Shown here: one piece after another, positions 22,625 to 34,190 of the stretch
Numbering within the stretch: position 1 is the first letter of the stretch
Layout of the letters: each line of letters begins with the position of its first letter
Assembly (NCBI GenBank): GCA_037127315.1
Contig: JBBBDQ010000420.1
Location: 3,956,001 to 4,020,000 of the forward strand
Direction of reading: 5' to 3'
DNA length: 64,000 bases
DNA from: Ascarosepion bandense
Lineage: Eukaryota; Mollusca; Cephalopoda; Sepiida; Sepiidae
Position numbers and translations under genes: made by a program
Notes under the pieces: generated by a model
Told to the model about the DNA's origin: nothing
Databases searched by the model: none
The model's input: only the letters and a program-made list of their open reading frames with translations

Positions 22625-23795
22625 CGTTCCTAAATATAAAATATAAGAAGCTGAATTCAGTCAGACAGCTTTTTTACCAAGAACTTCTTCCCTAAACATT
22701 CTAATCTTAACCTCTCCATGTCAAGAGACAATCGTTATCTACTCCCCTATCTTCATAATATTAACGCCATGCCAACTTTCTCTTTAATTCATGTGATACA
22801 TAATCATTCATCATCACTATTTTAACAGTAATTCTCTAATTTGAGTGGCTTTTGGAGCTTTGTATTGGTGAACATTTGTATAAAAATACACACCTAGAAA
22901 TGTGTTGGAAGATAAGATTTCAGAAGTTAAAGAAAAGAATGAATTGATTAAGCATACTTGAGTGGAGGCGTGTAAAAGTGAGTCAAATTTATGTTGCGCA
23001 AGTTTAGTCATTAAGATTTTGGACGACTTGTTTATTGACTCCGGCTCGTGTTGAAGCCATTTTTAAAGAGCGACTTCCCTCTAGGCATTGTTTACGTTTC
23101 TTGGTCTTTCTATTAATATGACTAGTTATCGTAAACGCTTTGCCAATTTAAAGAATGACGAATTGTTAGGAGACATAGTTGACTAAGTAATTCAGCACAA
23201 GTATAAAGTGTCACTTGAATAGAATAAAAGAAATAAAAATATCGCAGTGACTGAGGCTGTAGATTAGGTGTATAAAGACATAAAGAATTTAGCTACGCGT
23301 TTCTGTAATCACACATTCGTGACACTTTGAACGGATTACGCCGAGTTGTATCAGGTATACACAAAATGGTTTCTCTTTCATAATGACAACATTATATGAC
23401 ATTAAAGGAGAAAGATTAAATATGATGAGGGTTAAAAGTGAAAGGCTAATCATAATGGGGTTTGAAAGTTTCACTGTCTACTGTATGGCCCAACAGTAAT
23501 CACTGGGGAGCAAACGATCCGACATTAACATTTTGAGGTGTGGGAAATAGGAAGATATTATGTCAAAAAAGCAATAAATGAAGTGAATGACACCGTCAGC
23601 TTGTAATATGAAGTGTATATATGTTTAAATCTCAGGTCCTTTCAGGTTGTAGTTGGTCAAAGCTCTCCACAGAATACATTCCTTTATTAAATAAGGATTG
23701 CTATGACGTATTGTGAAATATAGCGCAGCAGTTTATTTCTCAACAGTTTTAAAGGGAGAGTACTCCTAGACTTAGACTAGCTGTTACCTAGCGAT
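22625..23795. other. Repeat S fragment, then unrecognised DNA
   Basis: 22,670-22,800 resembles repeat S (CTAATCTTAACCTCTCCATG). From 22,800 to 23,795 I recognise nothing. Confidence 0.4.
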
Positions 23796-23905
23796 CAGGA
23801 TACTTTTTAACCCATAGCTAGTGGGATAAGATATGAATCTATGCATTTTCCAGGCATCATTTGTGCAAAGGTGAATAGAACTGACCAGGTGAGTAATTTC
23901 ACCAC
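23796..23905 (-). mobile_element. Degraded SINE fragment
   Basis: TTTTTAACCCATAGCTAGTG and the following block resemble the body-to-head part of the SINE. It is strongly diverged. Confidence 0.4.
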
Positions 23906-23931
23906 GCGTATATTCACTATCCGTTATTGTA

Positions 23932-23970
<39 letters not shown>

Positions 23971-24098
23971 AGGTTTATATAATTGTTTGAATATCTTGAA
24001 TAGATGGTTTGATATATCTTGAGTAGATTACTTGAGTAAATGACTTGTTTTAAGGATTCAGAATACTATAGTAAATTGTTTTTCTTTAGGTATACGTT

Positions 24099-24133
<35 letters not shown>

Positions 24134-24190
24134 AAATTTTACGGAATCCGTTCCGAAATAGATTAGCTCCAACATAAAACTAATGTGCAA

Positions 24191-24236
<46 letters not shown>

Positions 24237-24240
24237 ATTA
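23932..24240. repeat. Three (TA)n tracts
   Basis: Tracts at 23,932-23,968, 24,102-24,131 and 24,197-24,238 are separated by short unique sequence. Confidence 0.9.
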
Positions 24241-24254
24241 ACTACGTGACAGTC

Positions 24255-24340
24255 AATACACAAGGTAAAATAATAGGGAGAAAACACCGACAATGGCTAT
24301 AGAAGTGGCCGAAAGCGCTTGAGACAATAAACAGTGATGG
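24255..24340 (+). ncRNA. Very degenerate hammerhead-like remnant
   Basis: CACCGACAATGGC and GCCGAAAGCGCTTGAGAC have the order of a hammerhead: an altered CUGANGA, a GGC/GCC stem II, then GAAA. Core residues are changed (CCGACAA), so it cannot be active. It supports an old member of the hammerhead-bearing elements nearby. Confidence 0.25.
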
Positions 24341-24458
24341 AAAATTTATATATTCCTTATCTCCAACAAAACAGAAAAATGATAGTATATTGGAAAAACT
24401 AAATATCTATATATACCTTGTCGGTCTTATTTAATGAAAGATGTTAGTGAAAAGGTTA

Positions 24459-24571
<113 letters not shown>

Positions 24572-24702
24572 ATATATGTTAGTAGTCGTACAAAAATATG
24601 TTAAGAGTTCACTGTTCATAAAATTAACTTTTTGAATAGTGCTCGATATTTAGTTGGGTTAGTTTATAGTAATATGTTTTATTATAAGTATTTATGATAA
24701 AA

Positions 24703-24838
24703 ACATAGCTTACTGCAACACTAGAGCTGACGTGTTTTGGTACGATTTGTTAGTATCTTACCAGCCCTGATGCGGTACTAACAAGGAGTACTAAAATATG
24801 ACAGCTCTTGTGTTGCAATAAACTATGATATTTACATA
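24703..24838. mobile_element. Imperfect palindrome, about 135 bp
   Basis: Arms TACTGCAACACTAGAGCTGA and the reverse complement of GACAGCTCTTGTGTTGCAAT pair, and inner GTTAGTA/TACTAAC blocks continue the match. A CCTGATGCGGTAC segment at the centre resembles a damaged hammerhead core. A (TA)n starts 10 bp to the right. Likely a small non-autonomous palindromic element. Confidence 0.65.
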
Positions 24839-24842
24839 AAAA

Positions 24843-24848
<6 letters not shown>

Positions 24849-24879
<31 letters not shown>
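24849..24879. repeat. (TA)n microsatellite
   Basis: About 31 bp of alternating TA at the right edge of the palindrome. Confidence 0.95.
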
Positions 24880-24882
<3 letters not shown>

Positions 24883-25033
24883 CATGTGGTGTAGATATAA
24901 AATAATCCAAAGGAGTATCCTCTACATACAGTGGTAGGATAACTCTCTAAGAGATCTCTAAATATATATGTATGTAAATACATATAGAGAAAATGTAAGA
25001 AAAATTAAGGAATACACGTTATTTCATGGTAAA

Positions 25034-25077
25034 CCGGAAGTGTAGGCCTTTTTCAGGCGAACCATCGTCAGCTTCCG
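25034..25077 (-). ncRNA. Hammerhead-like motif, left arm
   Basis: On the minus strand, CGGAAG-CTGACGA-TGGTTCGCCT-GAAA is followed after a short palindromic GGCC by CTTCCG. Stem I (CGGAAG/CTTCCG) is perfect, stem II is GG-UUCG-CC, and the core CUGANGA plus GAAA is complete. Stem III is not formed cleanly because of extra A residues, so activity is doubtful. Confidence 0.5.
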
Positions 25078-25740
25078 TCTTTATTGTACAAAGGATTTTA
25101 CACGTATAAAATTCACAATGACCTAAAAAACGAATGAAAATAAAGGTCGCTCCCTTAGAAGAGAAAATTTAAGGAAAAATACATCATTACATCTGTTCGG
25201 CGAATACACACACATATTCATACATAAGCATATATATACGAATTTTAATTTTTTAGACTCTAATTTCTTATCCTTTCACCGTTAATATATAATATTTAAT
25301 TTTTTTATTTTCATTTTCTTCTGTCATTTTTTCTTTCTATTTTAAATTTATACCTCTCTTTTTCTTCTTCTTCCCTTTTCGTTTACGCTTTAAGATACTT
25401 ACCCTTTCTTTTTAACGCTCTCTCTCACTCTCTCTCACTCTCTTTCTCTCTCTCTCACACACACACACATAAACCACTTTCTTTACGTTTCAAATCTACG
25501 GGTCAGCAGTCTAACTGACAGGCTGAATTTATCTTTGGATTTTTGTTGACATCGGCTCTGACGCTTGTTCTTTGATTATATGTTGCGTATATATATGCTT
25601 ATGTATGAATATATGCCGAACTGATGTAATGATGTATTTTTTCTTAAATTTTCTCTTTTAAGGGAGCGACCGTTATTTTTATTCGTTTTTATTAGGTCTT
25701 TGTGAATTTCATTCGTGTAAAATCCTTTGTACAATAAAGA

Positions 25741-25783
25741 CGGAAGCTGATGATGATTCGCCTGAAATGGGCCTACATTTCCG
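25741..25783 (+). ncRNA. Hammerhead-like motif, right arm
   Basis: This mirrors the left arm with CTGATGA and GAAA kept. Stem I is weakened (CGGAAG versus ATTTCCG) and stem II has one mismatch, so it is probably decayed. Confidence 0.45.
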
Positions 25784-25818
25784 ATTTACCATGAAACAAC
25801 GTGTCCGCCTTAATTTTT

Positions 25819-25821
<3 letters not shown>

Positions 25822-25862
<41 letters not shown>
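25822..25862. repeat. (TA)n microsatellite
   Basis: About 41 bp of TA between two inverted-repeat elements. Confidence 0.95.
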
Positions 25863-25865
<3 letters not shown>

Positions 25866-26349
25866 AATTAATGTGCAGAAGTTTGTCTCTTAACTGAGCA
25901 GAGTCCCGCTTACTTTGAAATTTTGTGAAACTACCATTATGATGTCTTTACTTGTCTGGGCCTTATTCCAAATCTGCTATTGTGTGAACCCAACACAATA
26001 AAAAGAGACCAACCAAAATGTCAAGAAGAAACCAACTCATTATATAAATCAATTAACCGACACCATTCACGTGCACTAAAAGAAAATTAACACAATCAAA
26101 TCAACTATCTGCACAATAATAGACCATTAAAATGTAATCAACACTGCAAGAGCAATCAAAAGCAATTACCCACCTGTAGATCACTCACAAAACAAAATAC
26201 CAAATTACACCAAGGTCCATATAAATAAGAATAAAGCCGGGACACAGCAGCATTTGAAATTAAGTCCTGACGAGTGAGGTTATCATAATGGTGCCTTCTC
26301 GAAACTTCGAAATCCGTATGACTGTTAAGTGACAAACTTTTCTACATTA
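25863..26349. mobile_element. Second inverted-repeat element (family T)
   Basis: The left end read in reverse and the right end read forward share ATCATAATGG and a region ending GTTAAG-GACAAACTT. About 300 bp of unique AT-rich DNA lies between. A further copy, reversed, is at 33,898-34,190. The right arm has a hammerhead-like core. Confidence 0.65.
26262..26320 (+). ncRNA. Hammerhead-like motif in family T
   Basis: CTGACGA (26,267-26,273), a stem II of GTGAGG against CCTTCTC with a mismatch, then GAAA and a short CTTCGAAA hairpin ending UC. The first stem I pair is C-C, so stem I is weak. Copies at 25,880 and 33,940 have lost core residues. Confidence 0.4.
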
Positions 26350-27480
26350 CTTATTAACGCTCTATCTCGATATCAAACACTTTAAGACAAAAAAAAAAAC
26401 ACTGTATGCCAAAATATATTTTTATCAATTAACCAATGAAAAAACAACGATCTTGGCAGTAAGCACCATCATATCTCTGCACCAAATATATATAGATCGA
26501 CTCCGGTTTCTTTCCAATCTCACCTTTCTCGAAAGAATTACTACTTTCCCAAGACAACTATACACAACCACAAATATGTTGAAAAATCAAAAGAAAACCG
26601 TTAAATTATCTCATATATTTGAAGATATATATTTAAAGAATTAATTTCCAAACCAACACTTTATTTCAATCTTTCACATACTTTTTTTTCTTATAATCTC
26701 TCACACTCAGTAACCCCTTGCGACTTAGCGGCTTTATTTCCTTGCTTGGGATGAAAAATAACTGGCACACCGAGAGGAATATATTTATTTTCCCTTTTGA
26801 CACAAGCGGAAAACAAAATTGAAAATATCTTACCCATAGCCCTATACACAATTTGCATGAAAGAAATATAAGCATTAAACTCGACCACACACGTGCTTAA
26901 CCTTTGCCGACACGGTGGGGTCATCCGCAACGGCAGGCAGGTGATAGGCTTCAAGCCAAAAGAAGCAACCGTAAATAAACAGTCCACTTGTATACACAGT
27001 CACAAATCTTCATGCGTTGACCAGCAGAGAATAAGTTAAAATCACTTATATACATAAAGACCTGTTTTGATGCGTAACGTTTGCCGTGTATGAGGGTACT
27101 CTGACGAATATCAGCGATCTTTAAGTTCCGAATTTAGTCAGTTGCGTTCACTATTGCAGAAAAGGTCCGAGTCCGTCTGCTATCCCATAAATAAATATAT
27201 ATGTGTATTGGGTTTTCTTACATCCGATGTCAATCAGACTATAAGAAAACTCTTGATTCAAAACCTTGAGGAATGCAACGAGGATCCCTTCACTATCTTT
27301 TCCAAGTCATTGCAGTTCACGTTTAATAAAGAATCTGTGGAGAGCCGTGATTGTTCACGTTTTGAAAATATATAGCATTTTAAAATATATAGACGCATGG
27401 GAGTGTGTGTATAGCCAGACATAACTGAGGAAGGAAAGGAAAGTGTGGAAAGGCCCGATTGCCTACGTCTTGAAGGTATA
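26350..27480. other. Unrecognised DNA
   Basis: Overlapping short frames exist near 26,690-26,990 (-) and 27,142-27,375 (+), with no recognisable motif and no codon evidence. I call no gene. Confidence 0.4.
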
Positions 27481-27790
27481 TCTAAACTTATTTATGAATG
27501 GAAATTTTTCTGTGGGTGTGTGTGTGTGTTCGTTACCTATAGACTCCGAAACGGCTGAACCGATTTTCTTGAAAATTTACACAGTTGTATTATAAGCATC
27601 TGCGAGTGTTCTTAGCTAGGTTTTGTGTTGAGGTACCCTAGATAAATACCGAAAATCGATAATCGAAAAAATCGGGTTATAGAAGGAGTGGTCCGATTTT
27701 AATCAAATTTGATACACTCATAGACAAGGACATAAGAAATGATATTCAGAAGTTTCAAGGTTGCAGTTCTTACAATAGTGCAGAAAATTG

Positions 27791-27856
<66 letters not shown>

Positions 27857-28245
27857 AAAGGTAAGATGTTTGTGTGTGCGTCTGTTTATATGCCTGTATG
27901 TCTATATTTTTTTCAGCCCTTTAATTTTAGTTTTTGCTTCGGGTTTGGCTCTAAGTAGGTATGATTGCAGTTTTAGTCTTAGCCATGATACCATTTACTC
28001 AGAGGACTTATTTAGCCTTCAAAATTCAGTTTACGACGAAAAAAACTTATTTGATATCGATACCAGGAAATCAAAATTTGACTTACATCCATTCATTTTT
28101 CTTTCAGTCTACAGTTTCGCTTTAACTGGAAACAACTATTGCTTTTTAATCTTTTGTGCCAACGTCCACAGAGTCTGAGCTCCAGGACCACGGATTAGTT
28201 TTAAAGCTTCCATTACACCCAAGCAACGCCGGGCTATACTGCTAG
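27481..28245 (+). mobile_element. Non-autonomous Helitron (copy C)
   Basis: Starts TCTAAACTTATTTATGAATG after an A and ends with a CAAGCAACGCCGGGC hairpin half, then CTGCTAG before T. It includes a 58-bp (TA)n at 27,794-27,851. A 102-codon frame inside is shared with copy E but is frameshifted in copy A, so it is not a maintained gene. Confidence 0.87.
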
Positions 28246-28499
28246 TGGTATCATAAAAAGAATGAGAAAACATATTTGGTTAAATATCTTTGTCCCTCTC
28301 TCCCCCTTTCACCCCACCTCTCTCTCTCTCTAAACTAAAAATCCGAAAGCATAAAACTAGAAATCCGGAGGCGAATACGGAATAGCTAAAGAAGCCTTAA
28401 AAAGCTAAGTAAAAGATTAAAAAAATAGAAAAGTGCTGAACTGTTATTTAATATCAATCTTACTTTAGTAGGGAATTAGGAACAAATCTCTCAAATGAA

Positions 28500-28785
28500 G
28501 AAAAGACTTGAGGCAACAGATTTGTGGGTCTATACAAGATTTCTGAGAATACCATGAACGAAACATGTTAGCAATGAGAAAATTTTAAGAAAAAGGGAAA
28601 GTAAAAGTAAACATACACCTAGAATCAGAAAGAAACAGTTGAAATTTCTGAAGCATATAATAAGAAAAGACGGCTTGGATAATTTGATACTCACAGGGTA
28701 AGCGAAACAGAAAAAAAGACAGAGAGCAACCTACCTATTAAGGTTGGTAGCAGTGGCGATTTCACGAGGCTGGGAGAAGGGGCGA
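28500..28785 (+). pseudogene. LINE C-terminal fragment
   Basis: Plus-strand frames read VYTRFLRIP, TKHVSNEKIL, IRKKQLKFLKHIIRKDGL, an order typical of the C-terminal region of the LINE at 39.6-42.7 kb (YRRMLRISWTEHVSN, FLGHTMRKEGL). Stops and indels break it. Confidence 0.7.
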
Positions 28786-29109
28786 AGGCATCCCCCCAAC
28801 CCAGAATTTTGACTGGCCTCCTCGTTTGCACCCCAGCTCACTTTTATAAGCTTCAAAATTTATGAAACTGATCAGTCTCTGATTTTGTTTTCATCACTTT
28901 TCGCTTTGTCTTATCTTTTTCAGATAACTTTTTAAGGACACATACCAGTTTGAAAGAAAAACAAACAAAATAAAACAACCAGATTTGATATTGTTTTGAA
29001 ATTAATCTCTTTGGGTTCCAACAGCTTGAGAGTGGAAAAGAGGACAAGAATAAATTAGAACTCCACTATTATAAATGAAAAGTTATTCGGTTTAATTTAG
29101 TCAAGTCGC

Positions 29110-29340
29110 GCAAATACCCTTGGGAAAGCTATTAATCCGTCTCTTCCTTCCAGTTATGGGTTAAATAACAGGACAGATTGGGTTCTATAGTCTTGGCTGG
29201 CAACCAGGCTACCGCAGAAAGCAAGGGCAACCTACTGTGGGATAATATTCTGCCCAGACAGTCATGTCTCGAAAGAGACATGATCGCCCAAGCGTGTATC
29301 ACGTATGACACTAAACTGACTGATTGATCTACTTCTTGAT
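29110..29340 (+). mobile_element. SINE tail segment, inverted relative to its head
   Basis: Starts precisely at GCAAATACCCTTGGGAAAG and runs to the tail ACTAAACTGACTG, with a GAAA-loop tail hairpin. The matching head follows in the opposite orientation at 29,355-29,444, so the two pieces form one copy with an internal inversion. Confidence 0.85.
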
Positions 29341-29354
29341 ATTTCATTGCATTC

Positions 29355-29444
29355 ATAAGTGAATGCAATGAATTCGGCTGGAATTCGAACTCGGCTCCCC
29401 GATTTCTCGTTCCGAGCCGATATCCAATGCACCACAACGCACAT
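29355..29444 (-). mobile_element. SINE head segment
   Basis: TGAATGCAATGAATTCGGCT to CACCACAACGCACAT is the tRNA-like head on the minus strand. At the junction, CATTGCATTCA-TAAG-TGAATGCAATG forms an 11-bp stem with a 4-base loop, consistent with a fold-back breakpoint. Confidence 0.85.
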
Positions 29445-29794
29445 AGGTATTTATAAAATGTTTCTAAATACGATACAAGGTTTCCGCTGCATGTAGTATT
29501 CTTCAGTTATTATTTATTCGATTTCCTGTCGGGATTTCACTTCTCGTACATTCAATTAATGTTTGAATCTTATAAAAACCTCCGATGTTGCCAAAACTTT
29601 TCTTTTTTTTACCAATGTTCCCTCAACACAAGACCCAAGAGCCACTCAAGGTAAAGCACTATTGTGTGAAGTTGTATTACTGTAAGAACGATAGTAAGAA
29701 AGACAGCTAATTCTAGGCTTGAAGAGGTCAATATTTGATTTGCAAGTACCATTTTAGAGATCAGGCGGGGAGGTTAGAGCTAAGTCAGATTTTA

Positions 29795-29990
29795 GAAGAA
29801 ACCGGAAATCTAATCCTAAAAAGGAAACAAGGAATAAACCTTTAATTCTGTAAAAAAAGACCGGGGAAAAGTGTGAACCGGACGATAGGCAAACCCATCT
29901 ACTCCTATTGAGAGAGGAAAAATAATAACAATTTCTGAATATAATTTCAGATTTCAGGTAGAAATATCAGAAGTCTAGAGTTGGAAGAAA
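29795..29990 (+). repeat. Repeat R copy
   Basis: GAAACCGGAAATCTAATCCT, GGAAACAAGGAATAAACC and GTGTGAACCGGACGATAGG follow the order of the 142-bp unit at 14,767. Confidence 0.65.
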
Positions 29991-30745
29991 CGAAAACCCA
30001 ATCAACATTTATTTGACATTTGTAGACAACTAAACCCAAAGCATGTATGGAAATTTAATTTATTTTAATAATAGAAAATATTTGAAGAAACACAGATGGT
30101 ATTATAATTTTTTTCTCGAACATTGTTTTTAATTTGGTTATACTTACCACATTTTAATTTATTTAACCCATGATTTGGCAAGATAGAAAGATTTCACAAG
30201 CTCTGAACGAAAGCGTCGAGATATTCGTCATTATGGGGCTTGTTTCTAGAACGTTATCTTCATGATTCAGACATAAAACAAAACATATTTAGAAGGTTAA
30301 AAAACGAAAGCTATCGCCATTAAGGCATGACATCAAACGGCAAGGCAAATGCTAATAGAGAGTAACTAACTATATTTGTTTTCTTTCTTTCTCTGATCTA
30401 TCAATACAAATTCATTTTAGTTTCATTCCTTGTCGATTTTCTTTCCTTCCATTGGCCAAATATCGTTCATGCCCCACTGAACACAAAAAAATGCTCCGCT
30501 CTTGTGATGTGTGAAATGCTTATGGGGTTTGCTTGCTCCACTACACGCTATAACCTGAGATTCAAGCCCCGAATACAGGCATAAAAAATAGAACAGAAAC
30601 TTAAACACACATTCGCACACATACAATACTAGCATGTGTATACGTATTCAGGCATATACAATATGCCTATATTTTCTAGTTGCTGTCGGTCGTTAAAATA
30701 CTAGTTTTCTTGTATTTTTGCCATTACGAAGATAGCCTAAAATAA

Positions 30746-30795
<50 letters not shown>

Positions 30796-31525
30796 TCTGT
30801 ATTTCTAAGAAGTATTTATATTTTTTGGTTATTTTACTTTTTTTTGTTTCTGTGTTAGATATCAGAAAGATTTATGATACTTCTTGTGCGCGGTAAAAAA
30901 GCATCTGGAATTTGTTGATACAGACCAGCACAAACAGATTTCTTTTCTTTTTTGTTTTTGGTCTAACTAATTTGTTGGAAACGGCCAAATTCTGAACAGC
31001 GATTGCAAAACAAATGCTACTTTTTGGACTTATTATATCCCCGATAGTAGCATCAGGAAAAGTTGATAAAGAAATAACATTTTTTTTTTCACCATTTTTT
31101 TTAAATTCTTCAAGCAATGCTTTCATTGATGTTTTGAAAATGTTTCCTTTCATTTTTTTCCATTTGTCTGTTTTTTGTCAGACAGTGCGGAAAGAAGCGA
31201 AATGGGATGTAAAAGCATAAATAGAATAGGGCAAACTTTTTCATCTTAACTTTCGGTCATCGTTAAGTGGGTAGAATTTTAGCTGTTAACCAATTTTTTT
31301 TTTACTGCCTTGGGATGAGCTTTAGAAATCAAACCAAAAATAGCAAACATGGCATATCTCTCTTCCTAAAACAAACAAACAAACAAAAAAAAGAAAATAT
31401 ATGGACATTATTTCAATGGAAGTCACTCATTGACGAAGACATCACAAAGCAAATTTGTGTCGATTTTGAAGAAAACATTGGTTTTGCTTAATAAAACTGA
31501 CATTGTGAATATCGTTAAGTATCCA
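29991..31525. other. Unrecognised DNA with one (TA)n
   Basis: A (TA)n lies at 30,751-30,793. Overlapping opposite-strand frames near 30,872-31,220 have no recognisable motif. A further stretch near 31,530-31,580 has CTGAAGAAGGCC on the minus strand, similar to hammerhead-element ends but without a proper GAAA. Confidence 0.4.
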
Positions 31526-31939
31526 CACCTTCAGTCGTTCTACCATAGGGCCTTCTTCAGATGTCTGCCACCTTAACTGAATTCTTATCGGAATTCTGAA
31601 AGAAAAGAAGTTATTTAATCTATGAGTATAGAGGAGAGCTGTTAATATTCAATAGTCTTATTCACTTCGTGTCGCGTGTCTGTTTAAAAAATCAAACATT
31701 AAACAATTTTTTAAATTTTACACAAAGACAAACTGGAATATATTTTACTCAGGAAATTTTTGCGTCAATATTTTCTGTCCTTGACTGAAAACAAATAACA
31801 GTAGCTTCTGAGAACCCTCCGCAGTATTCTTTCAATATTTCTCTTGTATGAATAGTTTCAGTTCTTTCATAGATTTCACATTCTGTAAATCTTTTGCAAG
31901 AATTTTCTGGACGTTTCTAAAGGCTACCGTAATGATAAA

Positions 31940-32043
31940 TGCAGTCATCGCCTTCAGAGTCCATAATTAATTTTGGTTCTTACATACTTCCGTTTTTTTA
32001 CTGTTTGTCAAACTCTGTGCAAGACTGCAGCTGTTACATCTAG

Positions 32044-32099
<56 letters not shown>

Positions 32100-33132
32100 T
32101 TTGGTCATAATTAAGTTAGTCACAAATTAATTACAAATCAAAATGTTCGTTCATCCAGTTTAACACAGTGGATTATTACTCTTCAGTTTCAAAAGACTTA
32201 TTCACTTTAACTCTGGATTTTACCAAGGAATATTCTAACCTCACAAATGAGAAAAGAAATAACATATTAAACTTCAAACAATCGATTCTTATCCACAACA
32301 ATGAACAGTGGACAAAGACAAATTCCAAGGATTTATTCGACATTAATATGGGATCATTGAGATCTGCAGAATCATCGGATCTTGTAGGTCTGTTTATTTT
32401 GTACATTCTAACTGCTCATTATTTTGTACAGTCTAACTGCACATGTTGATATAGCTGATATTGGGTTATATATAAACGATGGTCTCATGATTGTCTATAA
32501 TTCTACAAACTCTAAAGTAGATAAAGTTCGTAAATTAATACAAAAATAAAAAAAATAGTTCTAAAATAATAATACAAAATAGCGTAAATAGCTACCTTCC
32601 GAGATGCTACTCTATATTTAGTTAATAACGCATACTTACCCTGCATAAAATATAATGCTAACTCTATTTACATAAATCCTAAGTCAAATCACCAACCAAC
32701 TATTATTAAACACATACTATACTCTGCTAAACATGGAATAAACAACAATTCCTCAACTGAAGACAATTTTTATAAACACAGTCAATATTATAATGCTGCC
32801 CTAAATGACAGCGGCTAAAAATGCAATAACATTAAATATTATGAGCAAAATAATAATAATAATAATAGAAATAATAATCATAATAAAAATATAAACATAA
32901 TTTAATTCACACCACGATTTAACCAAATGGTTAATATTAATTTCGCCAAAAAAATTCTTAATCTAGTCCAAAAACACTTCCCAATTAATAACCCCTTACG
33001 AAATTTGTAATAAAAATACACTGAAACTTATTTATAGCTGCACTGATGATTTTCTTCGGAGTCCATAAATCATTTTTGTTCTCACTCACATACGCTAATT
33101 GTCTGTCAAATTCACAATGTGCAATAATGTAG

Positions 33133-33136
<4 letters not shown>
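31940..33136 (+). mobile_element. Penelope-like element remnant with direct terminal repeats
   Basis: Diverged direct repeats of about 100 bp (31,940-32,042 and 33,040-33,136; shared GAGTCCATAA, TTGTCAAA/CTGTCAAAT, TGTGCAA) enclose a Penelope-type reverse transcriptase segment. Each repeat runs straight into a (TA)n (32,046-32,095; 33,137-33,169). Penelope-like elements are known for such pseudo-LTR repeats. Confidence 0.75.
32168..33030 (+). pseudogene. Penelope-type reverse transcriptase, partial, broken
   Basis: In order: SSVSKDLFTLTLDF, DLFDINMGSLRSAESSDLVG (family FDVTMGS-GAE-ELVGL), then after a frameshift ADIGLYINDGLMIVY, where Penelope enzymes have YRDDGL. One catalytic Asp is Asn here (32,475-32,477). 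The thumb and linker continue: HGINNNSSTEDNFYKHSQYY, TPRFNQMVNINFAKKILN, VQKHFPINNPLRNL. A 25-bp tandem duplication near 32,395-32,445 (TATTTTGTACA units) causes the frameshift. N-terminal RT motifs and the GIY-YIG domain are missing. Confidence 0.82.
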
Positions 33137-33172
<36 letters not shown>

Positions 33173-33179
33173 TTTAGTC

Positions 33180-33640
33180 GCGATGATGGTCAGTGCCAAA
33201 ATAGCTATTTTTTCAGTAATTAACTGTAAAATGTTTCGGCAAGTAGTTAGTCTGTTTTAACGCGTGTAGTAGTGAGTTAACTGAGAAGTGTTTTGTTTAG
33301 CAACATCAGGATACTGATATCCTGAGCAGGTAGACGTGATTTTTGCATAGGGCCGCACGAATGGTAGAGGATGTTTTGCAGCATGGCGTATCAGATTGCA
33401 TTTCCTGGCCGAAGGCAGCCGATCCATCCAATCTTTGTTGCTGTTAAGCGTCGCATTGATAAGACAGGATATGTGTCACTACAAAATATGGTAATATGTA
33501 TTTTGGAATTGTCTCTTAGTTATGTACATTTAACAGGGTCCACCCTAAACTTTTAACTCAAAAACGAAGGTTTGCGGGCATCTCTTTATATGAACCTTTG
33601 TTCCTGTTAAATGTCTTGACGTCACTCCAAAATTTATTAA
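33180..33640. other. Unrecognised DNA
   Basis: An 8-bp stem TCAGGATA/TATCCTGA lies near 33,307-33,326. I assign nothing else. Confidence 0.35.
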
Positions 33641-33641
33641 A

Positions 33642-33846
33642 GTATATATATATATATATATATATAAGAGGTTAGATATACCTATCGCCCGGTTCATTCA
33701 CATTCTTTTACTCCGCCTAGTGAAAAGGAGTAGTGATATATACACCATTTCATCATTAGTATTGGATTCCCATTTTTTTTAACGACCTTCTCATTTCTTT
33801 CAATCCCAGTAAGTTTTTGCATCTTTTCCTTGCTTCATTTGAACTG

Positions 33847-33897
<51 letters not shown>
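33642..33897 (-). repeat. (TA)n tracts flanking a repeat R fragment
   Basis: Between (TA)n at 33,642-33,666 and 33,852-33,897, TACCTATCGCCCGGTTCAT, TTTTACTCCGCC and CTTGCTTCAT correspond to the antisense of the repeat R unit. Confidence 0.6.
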
Positions 33898-33899
<2 letters not shown>

Positions 33900-34190
33900 G
33901 TGGAGAAATTTGTCACTTACCTGAGCAGAGTTATTCTAATTTCGAAGTTTCGTGACGGTATTCTGCTTTTGATTCTTCTGTTGCTGCTTCCAAGTTTTTT
34001 CCTTATTTATATAAAGCTTGGTGTAATTTGATATCTTTGTATGTAAGTGGTTCTACAGATGTTTAATTGGTTTTTATTGTGTTGACTTGTATGTCTGCTT
34101 AATTATTTTATTATGAGGTGACGTCTTCTTGTCATTTTGTTGACCTCTTTTATTATTGCACTGACCTATTTTTAGCATGTTAATATATGT
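33898..34190 (-). mobile_element. Family T copy
   Basis: The reverse complement matches 25,960-26,349: CTGAGCAGAGT, AATTTCGAAGTTTCGTGA, GCTTGGTGTAATTTG and TTTATTGTGTTGACTT correspond in order. The hammerhead-like core is damaged here. Confidence 0.6.

Larger units (their letters stand above)
24997..25821. mobile_element. Inverted-repeat element with hammerhead-like arms
   Basis: Arms 24,997-25,240 and 25,586-25,821 are inverted copies with high identity over about 240 bp, separated by a 345-bp AT-rich spacer without a gene. Shared blocks include TAAGAAAAATTAAGG, GGGAGCGACC and AATCCTTTGTACAATAAAGA. Each arm carries a hammerhead-like core. A (TA)n begins exactly at the right end and a TA-rich stretch lies left. 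Confidence 0.8.

Noticed and set aside
27870..28178. 102-codon frame repeated at 50,483-50,776 with similar protein
   Set aside because: Both lie inside non-autonomous Helitron copies. Copy A has a one-base deletion in the same place (after TACGACGAAAAA) and copy B lacks the region, so the frame is not maintained.
33046..33070. CTGATGATTTTCTTCGGAGTCC near the Penelope direct repeat
   Set aside because: No GAAA follows at suitable distance and the other direct repeat lacks the core.
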